Positions 36,194 through 44,627 of a stretch of DNA of 64,000 bases are shown piece by piece. Numbering within the stretch: position 1 is the first letter of the stretch; every line of letters starts with the position of its first letter. Under the pieces are notes generated by a model. The model did not search any database. It worked only from the letters and a program-made list of their open reading frames with translations, and was not told the origin of the DNA. Location of the stretch: positions 21,990-85,989 of the forward strand of contig NZ_FCOK02000037.1 in the NCBI RefSeq assembly GCF_001544555.2. The letters are read 5' to 3'. Source of the stretch: Caballeronia udeis (GTDB lineage: Bacteria; Pseudomonadota; Gammaproteobacteria; Burkholderiales; Burkholderiaceae). The translations under genes were made by a program, and so were the position numbers.

Positions 36194-37251
36194 CTATTTC
36201 CAGCGCCCACTGGGGCGATCTTGCTGACGGTACGCCCGTCGATCTTCACACACTCAGCCACGACAACGGCTTGCGGGTATCGGTGACCAATCTGGGCGCG
36301 GCCCTCGTCTCATGGTTCGCGCCGGATCGCGACGGCCATCTCGCGGATATCCTGCTTGGCCACGACTCCCCTGCCGCATACACCACCGGCCCCGCCTACA
36401 TGGGCGCGATTGTCGGGCGCTGGGCGAACCGCATTGCGGGCGCGCGCTTTTCACTGGATGGCGTCGAGTACACGCTGGAAGCCAATCAACCGCCGAACTC
36501 GCTGCACGGCGGTGTCCACGGTTTCAGCTACAAGCTGTGGCAAGCGCGGCATACGGGGGACGCGTTGGTCCTCACGCTGCAATCACCCGCCGGCGATAGC
36601 GGTTTTCCCGGCGCACTCACCGTCCAGGTCACATACACGTTCAGCGACGCCGGCGAACTGACGATCACCTACGATGCCTTCACAGACGCGCCCACGCCGC
36701 TCAATCTCACGAACCACGCGTACTTCAATTTGTCGGGCGTGGACTCGACGACTATTCACGATCACGAGATCGAACTCGCCGCCGATCATTTTTTCGCCAT
36801 CGATCAATACACGATCCCGACCACGCTGGAAGACGTCACCAATACACCGTTCGACTTCCGTACGGCCGCGCTTCTCGGACCGCGGTTGGACACCCGCGAT
36901 AACGAGCAAGTGACGCTGGCAGGCGGCGGTATCGACCATTGTTATGTGCTGAGCACCGCAGCGCCGGTCACCGAACTGCCGGAAATGCGGCGTGTCGCGG
37001 CTGTTTATCATCCGGAAAGCGGGCGGGAACTGATTGTCTCGACCACTGAGCGCGGGCTGGTGTTCTACACCAGCAACAATCTGGACGGCGTGCCGGGCAA
37101 ACGCGGCGTGACCTATCACAAGCACGGCGCGCTCTGCCTCGAAGCGGGCGGGTTTCCTAATCAGATCAACATGGAAGACGCGGAAGACGTGGTGTTGCGC
37201 CCGAATGAGCGATATCGGCAAATCACGCGCTACGCCATGCGCGTGAGGTAA
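36190..37251 (+). CDS. galM: aldose 1-epimerase
   Basis: A 353-residue mutarotase interconverting alpha and beta anomers of aldoses. GRWANRIAGARF (~78-89), LHGGVHGFSYKLW (~105-117), LTNHAYFNLSG (~175-185, with the catalytic His) and LCLEAGGFPN (~318-327, with the catalytic Glu) are conserved. ATGA overlap with the lldR-like regulator implies one transcript. Pairing a mutarotase with a lactate regulator is unusual, and no further sugar genes follow. Confidence 0.93.
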   Translation: MTISSAHWGDLADGTPVDLHTLSHDNGLRVSVTNLGAALVSWFAPDRDGHLADILLGHDSPAAYTTGPAYMGAIVGRWANRIAGARFSLDGVEYTLEANQPPNSLHGGVHGFSYKLWQARHTGDALVLTLQSPAGDSGFPGALTVQVTYTFSDAGELTITYDAFTDAPTPLNLTNHAYFNLSGVDSTTIHDHEIELAADHFFAIDQYTIPTTLEDVTNTPFDFRTAALLGPRLDTRDNEQVTLAGGGIDHCYVLSTAAPVTELPEMRRVAAVYHPESGRELIVSTTERGLVFYTSNNLDGVPGKRGVTYHKHGALCLEAGGFPNQINMEDAEDVVLRPNERYRQITRYAMRVR

Positions 37252-37379
37252 AAACGCGCTGCCCGCCACGGCGCCGATAGGAACCCGCCTACAGTCGAAT
37301 AGGACGCTCGCGGGTATCGGCGGCCCGGCCTCTCATCGATACTGGATTCATCAAATCAGATATCGAATGGAGGAAGACA

Positions 37380-37454
37380 ATGCCTTATCTACTCGGTTGG
37401 TTGCTCGGTGTGCCCGTGATCGTGTTGGTGATCCTGTATCTGATCTTTCACTGA
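37380..37454 (+). CDS. 24-residue hydrophobic membrane protein
   Basis: ATG at 37380 gives M-P-Y-L-L-G-W-L-L-G then a run of Val/Ile/Leu/Tyr ending in L-I-F-H-stop: one short membrane helix and nothing else. A strong GGAGG lies 7-11 bases upstream at 37369-37373. The unit ends with a clear rho-independent terminator (37551-37576), so it is transcribed apart from creA. I recall near-identical small proteins in related Burkholderiales but no function. Too short for most gene finders. Confidence 0.75.
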   Translation: MPYLLGWLLGVPVIVLVILYLIFH

Positions 37455-37460
37455 GCACGT

Positions 37461-37494
37461 TATTGAGCCTATCAATATATTGAGCCTATCAATA
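37461..37494. repeat. 17-bp tandem duplication with internal dyad
   Basis: TATTGAGCCTATCAATA occurs twice head to tail (37461-37477, 37478-37494) without mismatch. Each copy is itself an inverted repeat (TATTGA - GCCTA - TCAATA). Seven bases after the 24-residue gene. Confidence 0.9.
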
Positions 37495-37550
37495 GGCAGT
37501 AGGCGCGGGCGGCGAAAGCACGCCGCACGCGGTTTCACGTGGATGGAACG

Positions 37551-37579
37551 AAGGCGTCGTTACAATACGACGCCTTTTT
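37551..37579 (+). terminator. terminator after the 24-residue gene
   Basis: A 10-bp stem AAGGCGTCGT / ACGACGCCTT with a 6-base loop TACAAT and trailing T's (37551-37560 and 37567-37576). It ends about 28 bases before the creA ATG. Confidence 0.85.
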
Positions 37580-37606
37580 CAATTCCTCATTCCCCGAAGG
37601 ATTCCG

Positions 37607-38089
37607 ATGAAACGCGCTGTCTTCGCCTTGACGTCCCTGACGTCGCTTGTTGCGTTGCTTGCTGCGGCCGCCCTGCATGCCGAGGAGATAGCCAGCGTCA
37701 ACACGAATTTCCGCTTTACCGGCTCGGATCGTGTCACGGTCGAGGCATACGATGACCCGGCGGTCACGGGGGTCACGTGTTACGTCTCTCGCGCACGCAC
37801 CGGCGGGGTTAAAGGAACGCTTGGAATTGCCGAAGACCCGTCAGAGGCATCCATAGCTTGCCGCCAGGTCGCGCCGGTCAAGATCGACGCGCCGCTCAAG
37901 CAGAAGTCCGATGTGTTCTCGGAACGTATGTCGTTTATCTTCAAGACCTTGCACGTGGTGCGTATTGTCGACGCCAAGCGCAATACGCTGGTCTACCTGA
38001 CATACAGCGACCGGATCACCACCGGCAGCGCGAAGAACAGCGTGACAGCCGTGCCAATGCCTGCGGGCACGACCATTCCGGTCAAATAA
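37607..38089 (+). CDS. creA: CreA family exported protein
   Basis: A 160-residue periplasmic protein of the CreA family, whose role is unknown. A signal peptide (~1-25, cleavage near ALHA/EE) precedes the family core: VTVEAYDDPAVTGVTCYVSRAR, given to locate it at ~43-64, then GIAEDPSEASIACRQVAP and the C-terminal VYLTYSDRITTGSAKNSVT region. Two cysteines (~58 and ~85) could form a disulfide. It is probably monocistronic, starting after the terminator at 37579. Confidence 0.9.
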   Translation: MKRAVFALTSLTSLVALLAAAALHAEEIASVNTNFRFTGSDRVTVEAYDDPAVTGVTCYVSRARTGGVKGTLGIAEDPSEASIACRQVAPVKIDAPLKQKSDVFSERMSFIFKTLHVVRIVDAKRNTLVYLTYSDRITTGSAKNSVTAVPMPAGTTIPVK

Positions 38090-38257
38090 GACTGGAGCGC
38101 CGGTTGGCCAGCCTTCGTCTGAATAATTGAAAGCTGGCCTAAAGTTTACCCTCCCTGCGCCGATATACAGACGAACGGCCGTCGCCCTCATGGCGACGCC
38201 GACTGTCTTCCCGCGCCGGTTCAAACCGGCAAGCGGGATCGGGAACCGGGAAACATC

Positions 38258-39022
38258 ATGGGTCAGATCACCCTTTCATTCAAAGAAGAGACGATAGCGG
38301 CGCTACGCCGTGACTTCGAGACGTTGATTCGTCTGTCGCTCAAGTTCGACCCGCAATTCGTCACGCCTACATTCGAGGATTTCCTGCGGGCAAAACTCCT
38401 CGACAACCCCACGCCGCTCACCGAACAAGCCGTCCAGCGAATGCTGCAAAACGGCCAGTACGCATGGGCGAAACGTGCACTCGACAAGGAGTTTCCGGAC
38501 GTCGTCGAAATGATGATGCGTCAAGCCGCGGAACACGGCTTCGGCTTCGCGGTGCGCTCGGACTGGAAACCGGAAGATCTCATCAAGGCCTCGCGCGCGT
38601 GGGCCACCGCGATCGTGACCGAAGCGAACGGCAACCCGGAGCAGATCGAAACGCTCGCGTCCCAGATCAAGGCGGCAGCATCGGACATCCAGGAACTGGA
38701 GATGAAAATGCAGACGCCCGCATGGCGTCTCGCCGATTCACTGCGTCAACGCGTGTACGAAACCAAGATCGCGACTGAACACAGCGTGGGATCGACTGCG
38801 CGTGAGAAGCTGGGTGAATTGCGCTGTCTGCTGCGCCTCGGCATGTTTCACGGCTCGATTTCGAAGCAGGAAGCGCAGCAAGTGCTCGAGCAACTTCGCA
38901 TGCTCAAGCCGGAGATTTTTATTGAAGAGCCGTACGACGGATTTACCCGTTTCGGCAACTGGCTGCGTGCGATCTTTACGCCGGAGCGCAAACCGCCCAA
39001 ACCTTCGCGCGCGGAACGTTGA
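38258..39022 (+). CDS. conserved protein of unknown function
   Basis: A 254-residue, mostly helical, charged protein with no signal peptide or membrane segment. I do not recognise a domain. A helical segment around 140-200 (ASQIKAAASDIQELEMKMQ) may be coiled coil, and the C-terminus is basic and Pro-rich (ERKPPKPSRAER). GGGAAAC precedes the ATG. It is convergent with the helicase gene 45 bases away. Codon use matches its neighbours. Confidence 0.75.
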   Translation: MGQITLSFKEETIAALRRDFETLIRLSLKFDPQFVTPTFEDFLRAKLLDNPTPLTEQAVQRMLQNGQYAWAKRALDKEFPDVVEMMMRQAAEHGFGFAVRSDWKPEDLIKASRAWATAIVTEANGNPEQIETLASQIKAAASDIQELEMKMQTPAWRLADSLRQRVYETKIATEHSVGSTAREKLGELRCLLRLGMFHGSISKQEAQQVLEQLRMLKPEIFIEEPYDGFTRFGNWLRAIFTPERKPPKPSRAER

Positions 39023-39067
39023 GTTGAGCCCGTACTGAGGTCGTACGAAGCTCAAAAGCAATACCCT

Positions 39068-41218
39068 TCACTCCCACATCTTCTTGAGCCGCGCGGCAAT
39101 ATCGACTCTCGCCTTTGCCGCCGCGGCCAGCCCCGCTGCCGTCGGCGCGGCGGGCTCAGGCACCGGCGGCCACGCACACGCTTCGAACTGCGGCATCAGG
39201 TGTGCCGGAATGAAACGCGTGCGCGCCGCCCAGACGTGCCGGTCACCCATATGCGTCTGGTTGTGCACGTAAAAACGCTGCGGAGTGACAATGTGCAAGT
39301 CCTCTTTGGCACGCGTCATGGCGACATACAAGAGCCGCCGTTCTTCATCAATTTCCTCGTCGCTGCCCGTGCCCATGTCCGACGGAATACAGCCGTCCAC
39401 GCCATTCATCACAAACACGTTCTTCCACTCCTGGCCCTTGGCCGAATGGATGGTGGAGAGAATCAGATAATCCTCGTCGATGAGCGGCACACCCGATTCA
39501 TCGCTGGTGGCATCGGGCGGATCGAGCGTCAGTTCGGTGAGAAACCGCTCCCGCGTGGGATACGTGGATGCGATGCTTTCCATCTGCAGCACATCGCCAT
39601 GACGGATCGACGCGTCTTCGTGATTGCGCTCCAGATGCGGTTCGTACCAGCGCCGGATCATCTCGAATTCAGCAGGCCAACCGCTTTCGCGCGAACACAC
39701 TTTCGACATCAGCGCGACAAGCGCCGGCCAGTCTTCGCTCGCGCGCAACGGCGCGGCGAATGCTGCCAACCCGGCAGCCAACTCGGCCGGCGTGCCGCCG
39801 CGTTCCGCCACCTGATCGAGCACCCGCCCGGCGATTGCCGGCCCAACGCCCGGCAGCAACTGCATGACACGAAAACCGGCCACACGGTCCCGCGGATTCT
39901 CGCCCCAGCGCAATACCGCCAGCACGTCCTTGACGTGAACGGAGTCGAGAAATTTCAGCCCACCGAACTTCACGAATGGAATGTTGCGCCGCGTGAGTTC
40001 GATTTCGAGCGCAGCACTATGGTGCGCGGCGCGAAACAGCACCGCTTGCTGCTTGAGCGTCATGCCGCCTTCACGCGCCTCCAGCACCTGCTCGACGATA
40101 TAACGCGCCTGCTCGGCTTCGTCTGCAACCGAGACAAGGCGCGGCCGTTGCGCCGATGCCTTGTCGGTCCACAGGTTCTTCGTATAACGCTCGGCGGCAA
40201 GACCGATCACCGCATTCGATGCCGCCAGAATGGGCTGCGTCGAGCGGTAATTGCGCTCGAGCGTCACGCATTTCGCGGGAGGATTGAAGTGGCCCGGAAA
40301 ATCGAGGATATTGCGCACCGTCGCGCCGCGAAACGAATAGATGGACTGGGCGTCGTCGCCGACTACCGTCAGGCCGCGGCCGTCGGGTTTCATCGAAAGC
40401 AGGATGGACGCCTGCAACTTGTTCGTGTCCTGGTATTCATCGACCAGCACGTGGTCGAACCGGGCCGACAGATCCGCGGCAATGGACGGCTCTGCGGCAA
40501 GATGCGACCAGTAGAGCAGCAAGTCGTCGTAGTCGAGCACGCTTTGCTGCTGCTTCGCATTGACGTACGCCGCGAACAGCCGGCGCAGGTCGTCTTCCCA
40601 TTCGCGGCACCACGGAAACGCCTGGTCGAGCACCACTGCAAGCGACCCGCCGGTGTTGACCACGCGCGAATAGATGGCAAAGCACGTGGACTTGGCCGGA
40701 AAGCGCTTTTCTTTCGTTGATAACCCCAGCTCGTGGCGCACGAGGTTCATGAGATCGGTGGAATCCTCGCGGTCGTTGATCGTGAACGACGGCGATAACC
40801 CCACGAGATCCGCGTAATCGCGCAACAAGCGTGCACCTACGCTATGGAACGTCCCTGACCACGTGAGCCCTTGCGCGATCACACTGCGGTTACCCAAGGC
40901 GTTCACGGCGATACGCGTCACCCGACGGGTCATCTCGCTGGCTGCGCGCCGCGAAAACGTGAGCAACAGGATCCTGTGCGGATCCGCGCCCTTCACCAGC
41001 AAATGCGCCACGCGATGCGCCAGCGTATTGGTCTTGCCCGATCCCGCCCCGGCGATCACCAGCAACGCGCCGGCCGGAGTGCCCGCGTTCGACGCCTGAG
41101 TGCCGTACTCGACCGCCTCACGCTGCGCGTCGTTCAGTTTGGTCAGGTACGACGCGATGTCTTCCGGCGCCGGCTTGGGCGCGAGATCGTCGTCGGTGGC
41201 GGAGTTGAGCGTGAGCAC
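39068..41218 (-). CDS. UvrD/Rep-type ATP-dependent DNA helicase
   Basis: A 716-residue superfamily 1A helicase. Walker A is AGAGSGKTNTLAHR (~56-69), motif Ia TFSRRAASEM, motif II VDEYQDTNKLQ (~263-273), motif III VVGDDAQSIYSFRGA, motif IV LERNYRST, motif V LSTIHSAKGQEWKNVFV and motif VI EERRLLYVAMTRAKEDL. It has a short Ala-rich C-terminus. It is distinct from UvrD and Rep in length and detail, and I cannot assign a repair pathway. Confidence 0.93.
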   Translation of the reverse strand: MLTLNSATDDDLAPKPAPEDIASYLTKLNDAQREAVEYGTQASNAGTPAGALLVIAGAGSGKTNTLAHRVAHLLVKGADPHRILLLTFSRRAASEMTRRVTRIAVNALGNRSVIAQGLTWSGTFHSVGARLLRDYADLVGLSPSFTINDREDSTDLMNLVRHELGLSTKEKRFPAKSTCFAIYSRVVNTGGSLAVVLDQAFPWCREWEDDLRRLFAAYVNAKQQQSVLDYDDLLLYWSHLAAEPSIAADLSARFDHVLVDEYQDTNKLQASILLSMKPDGRGLTVVGDDAQSIYSFRGATVRNILDFPGHFNPPAKCVTLERNYRSTQPILAASNAVIGLAAERYTKNLWTDKASAQRPRLVSVADEAEQARYIVEQVLEAREGGMTLKQQAVLFRAAHHSAALEIELTRRNIPFVKFGGLKFLDSVHVKDVLAVLRWGENPRDRVAGFRVMQLLPGVGPAIAGRVLDQVAERGGTPAELAAGLAAFAAPLRASEDWPALVALMSKVCSRESGWPAEFEMIRRWYEPHLERNHEDASIRHGDVLQMESIASTYPTRERFLTELTLDPPDATSDESGVPLIDEDYLILSTIHSAKGQEWKNVFVMNGVDGCIPSDMGTGSDEEIDEERRLLYVAMTRAKEDLHIVTPQRFYVHNQTHMGDRHVWAARTRFIPAHLMPQFEACAWPPVPEPAAPTAAGLAAAAKARVDIAARLKKMWE

Positions 41219-41316
41219 GGCGCGTGGGCTTTAAAATCGGGTGACGCACACTGTATATCCATACAACTCTTCCACGCAAGCAACTGATGCAGCAGGCTTT
41301 TGGCCCCATAAAATAA

Positions 41317-41348
41317 ATGGCCCGGTGCGCTTGCGCGCGCCGGGCCAT
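41317..41348 (-). terminator. terminator of the Lys-rich exported protein gene
   Basis: ATGGCCCGG / CCGGGCCAT form a 9-bp stem (41317-41325, 41340-41348) around a GCGC-rich loop. On the minus strand it is followed by TTATTTTAT, so it ends transcription from 41796. Confidence 0.75.
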
Positions 41349-41391
41349 CGGTTTTACCGCCCTGTATTCATCGAACCTGAGAGCTTGAGAC

Positions 41392-41796
41392 TTAGTGCTG
41401 CAGGCCCGTATCCTTCGGACCATCCGGCTCGGCGGACTTCAGTTCGTCATTGGCGGTCTGGTTGTCGGCCTTCTTGTTGATCTTTGCGTTGCGTACCTGC
41501 TCCTTGTACTGCGCCTTCGCTTCCTTGCTGGTCGCCTTCAACTCCTGCTTCGAGGCCTTCTTCGACGCCTTGTATTCAGCACTGGCCTGCGCGTTGGCAT
41601 TGCGCTTCACGACCAGCGGATCGGTCGGTGCCGGAGCCACGATGTTCTGCGGCGCCGGCGCGATTTGCGCGGCCGGTGCGGACATCTGGCCGGTGGCGTC
41701 GGCGCCGGCTGGCTGCGCGGTCTGCGCGAACGCGGATGCGGACAAACCCATGGCGACAAAAGCGGTACCCAACAGCATTTTTTTGACTTGCGACAT
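41392..41796 (-). CDS. exported Ala/Lys-rich protein of unknown function
   Basis: A 134-residue protein from the ATG at 41796, which has GAGG eight bases upstream; an ATG two codons earlier (41802) lies too close to that site. The signal peptide has cleavage expected after ASAFA/QT (~residue 24). The mature part starts Pro/Ala-rich and becomes a Lys/Ala helix (KASKKASKQELKATSKE), highly charged and soluble. No family recognised; such proteins are common in Burkholderia periplasms. Confidence 0.8.
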   Translation of the reverse strand: MSQVKKMLLGTAFVAMGLSASAFAQTAQPAGADATGQMSAPAAQIAPAPQNIVAPAPTDPLVVKRNANAQASAEYKASKKASKQELKATSKEAKAQYKEQVRNAKINKKADNQTANDELKSAEPDGPKDTGLQH

Positions 41797-42184
41797 GTTC
41801 ATTTCCTCTCTGGCAGTTTTTATTCCGGGTGGTCAATTGCGACGATGGCAACCATTGCAACCGACCGCGACGCCAAGCGATGTGTTGTGTCCTGAAACAC
41901 CACTCTTGAGCACAGCGCGCCGCAAATACCCGTCTACACTTCTAATGACCGGCATGAACGCGTAGAAAACCGCATAAAAATGCGCCGGTCATCAAGACTG
42001 ACCCGGTGTCGGGCACTGGAGTTCGCTGAAACACGTCATTGTTACCGACGGTTTCACTTCCTGACATATTGCAAACAGCCATACACGCGGATATCCGGGT
42101 GTCCGGGCTGTAGACGCACTTTGCATGCCCGGCTGGTTTATCATGGGCGCCCTTTCCGCCCCCAACCCTGCGAAGACCGCTCAT

Positions 42185-42406
42185 ATGCCGCGACTCGAAT
42201 TCACGCTCACGGGCGACTACGTCGAACTGCACAACCTGCTCAAGCTCATGGGTCTGGCCGATAGCGGCGGCTCGGCGAAAGCACGCGTCGCCGAGGGCGA
42301 GGTGAAGGTCGACGGCAAGATCGAATTGCGCAAGACCTGCAAGATCCGCGCGGGCCAGACAGTGGTCATTGAAGACACCACGATCAAGGTGCACAAGCCG
42401 AAATGA
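42185..42406 (+). CDS. S4-domain RNA-binding protein (YbcJ-like)
   Basis: A 73-residue protein that is essentially one S4 domain: FTLTGDYVELHNLLKLMGLADSGGSAK is the first two helices (~5-31) and VAEGEVKVDGKIELRKTCKIRAGQ the following loop and strand. It probably binds structured RNA or the ribosome. The ATG at 42185 fits; an upstream in-frame start at 42125 adds unrelated residues. Confidence 0.88.
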   Translation: MPRLEFTLTGDYVELHNLLKLMGLADSGGSAKARVAEGEVKVDGKIELRKTCKIRAGQTVVIEDTTIKVHKPK

Positions 42407-42563
42407 CCGGCATGGACCAGATCCGGATAACGCTAAATACCGCGTCGTGATCGACATAAACGCAATCAGGCAATAAGCTAGACGGCTTTCGTTCCCTTTC
42501 GCCGCTTTCAGCTTGTTGACGGTTGAAGCCAGCTTTTCAAGTTGGCGCGTTTCAAAACCAGGA

Positions 42564-42635
42564 TTTCAAGCTGAAATTCGAAGCCGGGTTTCATAGCTGA
42601 CATTCAAAGCCGAAATTCAAAGCGGAGCTTCACGC
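42564..42635. repeat. imperfect ~25-bp tandem repeat
   Basis: Units TTTCAAGCTGAAATTCGAAG(CCGGG) at 42564-42588 and TTTCATAGCTGACATTCAAA(GCCGAA) at 42589-42614 match at about 21 of 26 positions. A decayed third unit begins at 42615. Further TTCAAA-type fragments extend back to about 42530. Confidence 0.7.
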
Positions 42636-42662
42636 GAAAAAAGCTGAAGTGCGGCCGGAACG

Positions 42663-42716
42663 AACGGGCGATGCAGGACCGGTTACGGTTTGCTGCATCG
42701 CCCGTTGCCGTTTTTG
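42663..42716 (+). terminator. rho-independent terminator upstream of the MATE gene
   Basis: A perfect 14-bp stem AACGGGCGATGCAG / CTGCATCGCCCGTT (42663-42676, 42693-42706) with a 16-base loop, followed by GCCGTTTTTG. Confidence 0.8.
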
Positions 42717-42757
42717 CGCGGTTTTTGCCGTGCAGCAAAGCATCCAGATAATCCGTC

Positions 42758-44182
42758 ATGCCATCCAGAATGATCCGCGCGAACGCGCCGCCAAGCCTTT
42801 CACGTCACGCCGTCGATACCGCCAGGCTCGCCGCGCCCCTCGCCATCTCGCAACTGTCGCAAATGGCGATGGGCGTCACCGACACCATCCTGCTCGGCTC
42901 GCTCGGCCCCGATTCCCTCGCGGCCGGAGGCCTGGGCGCGAACCTGTTCTTCGTGGTCGTGGTGCTGCTGCAAGGCGTGCTGACGTCGGTGAGCGTATCG
43001 GTGTCGCACGCGCGCGGCGCGAACAAAGATCATCTCGTGCCGAACATCTACTGGACCGGGCTGGTGCTCTCGCTGCTGCTCGCGATCCCCGCCTTCACGC
43101 TGCTGAGCTTCGCCGAACCTATCCTGCTCAAGTTCCACGAACCCGCCATGCTCGCCAGGAACGTCGGCGAATATTGCGCGATCCTGCGTTGGGGTGCGCC
43201 GGGCAGCCTGATCGGGATCGGCATGATGCGCGCGTTCCTGCCGGCCATTGGCGCGGCGAAGCGGCTGCTGTGGGTATCGATTGGCGGCGTGTTCGTGAAC
43301 GCATTTCTCAACTACGGCCTGATCCACGGCGCCTACGGCCTGCCCGAACTCGGTTTTCACGGCTCGGCGGTCGCGACCACGATCACCGTCTGGCTAACGG
43401 CGCTGGTGCTTATCGCGTTCCTGCATTTGCGGCCGCGTTACCGGCATTTTGTCGTCGCAGCGCGGCCACGCCTGCCGCTGATGGGCGAATTGTTCGGCAT
43501 CGGCTGGCCGGTCGCGATCACCTATGGCGTCGAATCCACGCTGTTCCTGGCTACCGGCATGACCGTGGGCACGCTCGGCGAAGCGCAGCTTGCCGCGCAC
43601 CAGATCGCGCTGAACGTGGCGTCGGTGGCGTTCATGGTGCCGCTGGCCATCGGCCAGGCGGCAAACGTGCGTGTGGGCTACTGGATCGGCGCAGGACAGC
43701 CGCTGGCGGCACGCCACGCCGGGTTCGTGGCGATCGCGCTGGGCGTGGCGTTCATGGCGCTGTCGGGCTGCGTGCTGGTGCTGGCGCCACACGCGATCGT
43801 GGGACTGTATCTCCATCTCAACGACCCGAAGAACACCCAGACCGTTGCGCTGGCTGCGTCGCTGCTCGGCGTAGCGGCGGTGTTCCAGATCGTCGACGGC
43901 ATGCAGACGGTCGCATCGGGCGTGCTGCGCGGGCTGAAGGACACGCGCGTGCCCATGCTCGCGGCAGCGTTCGGTTACTGGGGCATCGGCTTTCCAACCG
44001 GCTACATGCTTGCGTTTCACTTCAACGGCGGCACGAAGGGTTTGTGGTGGGGCCTGGCCGCGGGACTCGCGAGCGTCGCGGTGCTGATGACCCTTCGCTT
44101 CGATCGCATGAGCCGCCGTTTGGTCACGCGCGGTGCGCCTGAACCCGGTGAATCCGGACAGGCGCCCCGGCATACGGCATGA
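42758..44182 (+). CDS. MATE family multidrug/toxin exporter
   Basis: A 474-residue inner-membrane protein with 12 hydrophobic segments, in the NorM-like branch of MATE transporters (drug:Na+ or H+ antiport). Characteristic are LAAPLAISQLSQMAMGVTDTILLG (~24-47), the duplicated half beginning GIGWPVAITYGVESTLF, AAHQIALNVASVAFMVPLAIGQA and DGMQTVASGVLRGLKDTRVPM near the end. The start is 42758, with an in-frame ATG at 42770 as alternative. Substrate unknown. Confidence 0.92.
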   Translation: MPSRMIRANAPPSLSRHAVDTARLAAPLAISQLSQMAMGVTDTILLGSLGPDSLAAGGLGANLFFVVVVLLQGVLTSVSVSVSHARGANKDHLVPNIYWTGLVLSLLLAIPAFTLLSFAEPILLKFHEPAMLARNVGEYCAILRWGAPGSLIGIGMMRAFLPAIGAAKRLLWVSIGGVFVNAFLNYGLIHGAYGLPELGFHGSAVATTITVWLTALVLIAFLHLRPRYRHFVVAARPRLPLMGELFGIGWPVAITYGVESTLFLATGMTVGTLGEAQLAAHQIALNVASVAFMVPLAIGQAANVRVGYWIGAGQPLAARHAGFVAIALGVAFMALSGCVLVLAPHAIVGLYLHLNDPKNTQTVALAASLLGVAAVFQIVDGMQTVASGVLRGLKDTRVPMLAAAFGYWGIGFPTGYMLAFHFNGGTKGLWWGLAAGLASVAVLMTLRFDRMSRRLVTRGAPEPGESGQAPRHTA

Positions 44183-44247
44183 AGCAGCGCCTACGGTCGC
44201 TAGGGTAACTTCAGTTGCCGCGGCATAAGTTAAGCAGGCATTGTTGG

Positions 44248-44276
44248 TTGGAACCCGAGCGGCGCGACGATATGAT
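44248..44276 (+). promoter_or_regulatory. orphan sigma-70 promoter
   Basis: TTGGAA (44248-44253) and TATGAT (44271-44276) are separated by exactly 17 bases. Expected start of transcription is about 44283. No coding frame follows before the terminator. Confidence 0.6.
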
Positions 44277-44282
44277 CAAGCC

Positions 44283-44346
44283 GTCTCCTTGAGATTCATC
44301 CAGTAACAGGGGTATTAGGCCCGCTTCCTCGAAGCGGGCTTTTTTT
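44283..44346 (+). ncRNA. candidate small RNA (~64 nt)
   Basis: The interval from the predicted start point of the 44248 promoter to the T-run of the terminator at 44319-44346 is about 64 bases, with no start codon plus ribosome site. Promoter, short body and strong intrinsic terminator in an intergenic gap is the layout of a bacterial small RNA. It could also be the 3' end of the MATE transcript, so this is a prediction only. Confidence 0.45.
44319..44346 (+). terminator. rho-independent terminator
   Basis: A 9-bp stem GCCCGCTTC / GAAGCGGGC with a CTC loop, then seven T's. Confidence 0.92.
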
Positions 44347-44627
44347 CGTCTGCGCGGCCCACATCGCCAATCACGCGCTGCCTCGCGGCGGCAAACCCGG
44401 CGTTGAACGGCGCGATGCCTGCGCCAGGAAAAGACCCGAGCAAGCACCCCGGTTCCCGCTCCACTTTTTCGCAGACCGACCCGTCCGGCGTGCCTGTAGC
44501 CGATTTCCCCTAAAATAAGCGCGCATGATCCTTGGGCGTACTCCCGCGAGATCCGGCGCTGCACGTGGCCACTGCGTGCGCAACAGCCACAAGCAGTTCA
44601 GAAAAATCGCTCGGGCAAACAAGAGGA

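Larger units (their letters stand above)
42407..42757. other. intergenic region with imperfect repeats and a terminator
   Basis: 351 bases between the S4 gene and the MATE gene with no coding frame. It holds ~25-bp imperfect tandem repeats (42564-42635) and a perfect 14-bp terminator stem (42663-42716). It may be the 3' end of the S4 transcript or an independent RNA. Confidence 0.5.
44183..44627. other. intergenic region before the phospholipase D gene
   Basis: 445 bases without a protein gene. The first part carries a complete short promoter-terminator unit (44248-44346). The second has GC-rich sequence and a TAAAAT -10-like box at 44511-44516 that may serve the downstream lipoprotein gene. 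Confidence 0.5.

Noticed and set aside
39200..40720. 506-codon frame antisense to the helicase
   Set aside because: All helicase motifs are intact on the other strand; this frame has none.
42649..44142. 497-codon frame overlapping the MATE gene on the same strand
   Set aside because: Arg/Ala/Gly-rich out-of-frame reading; the MATE frame has 12 membrane segments and conserved motifs.
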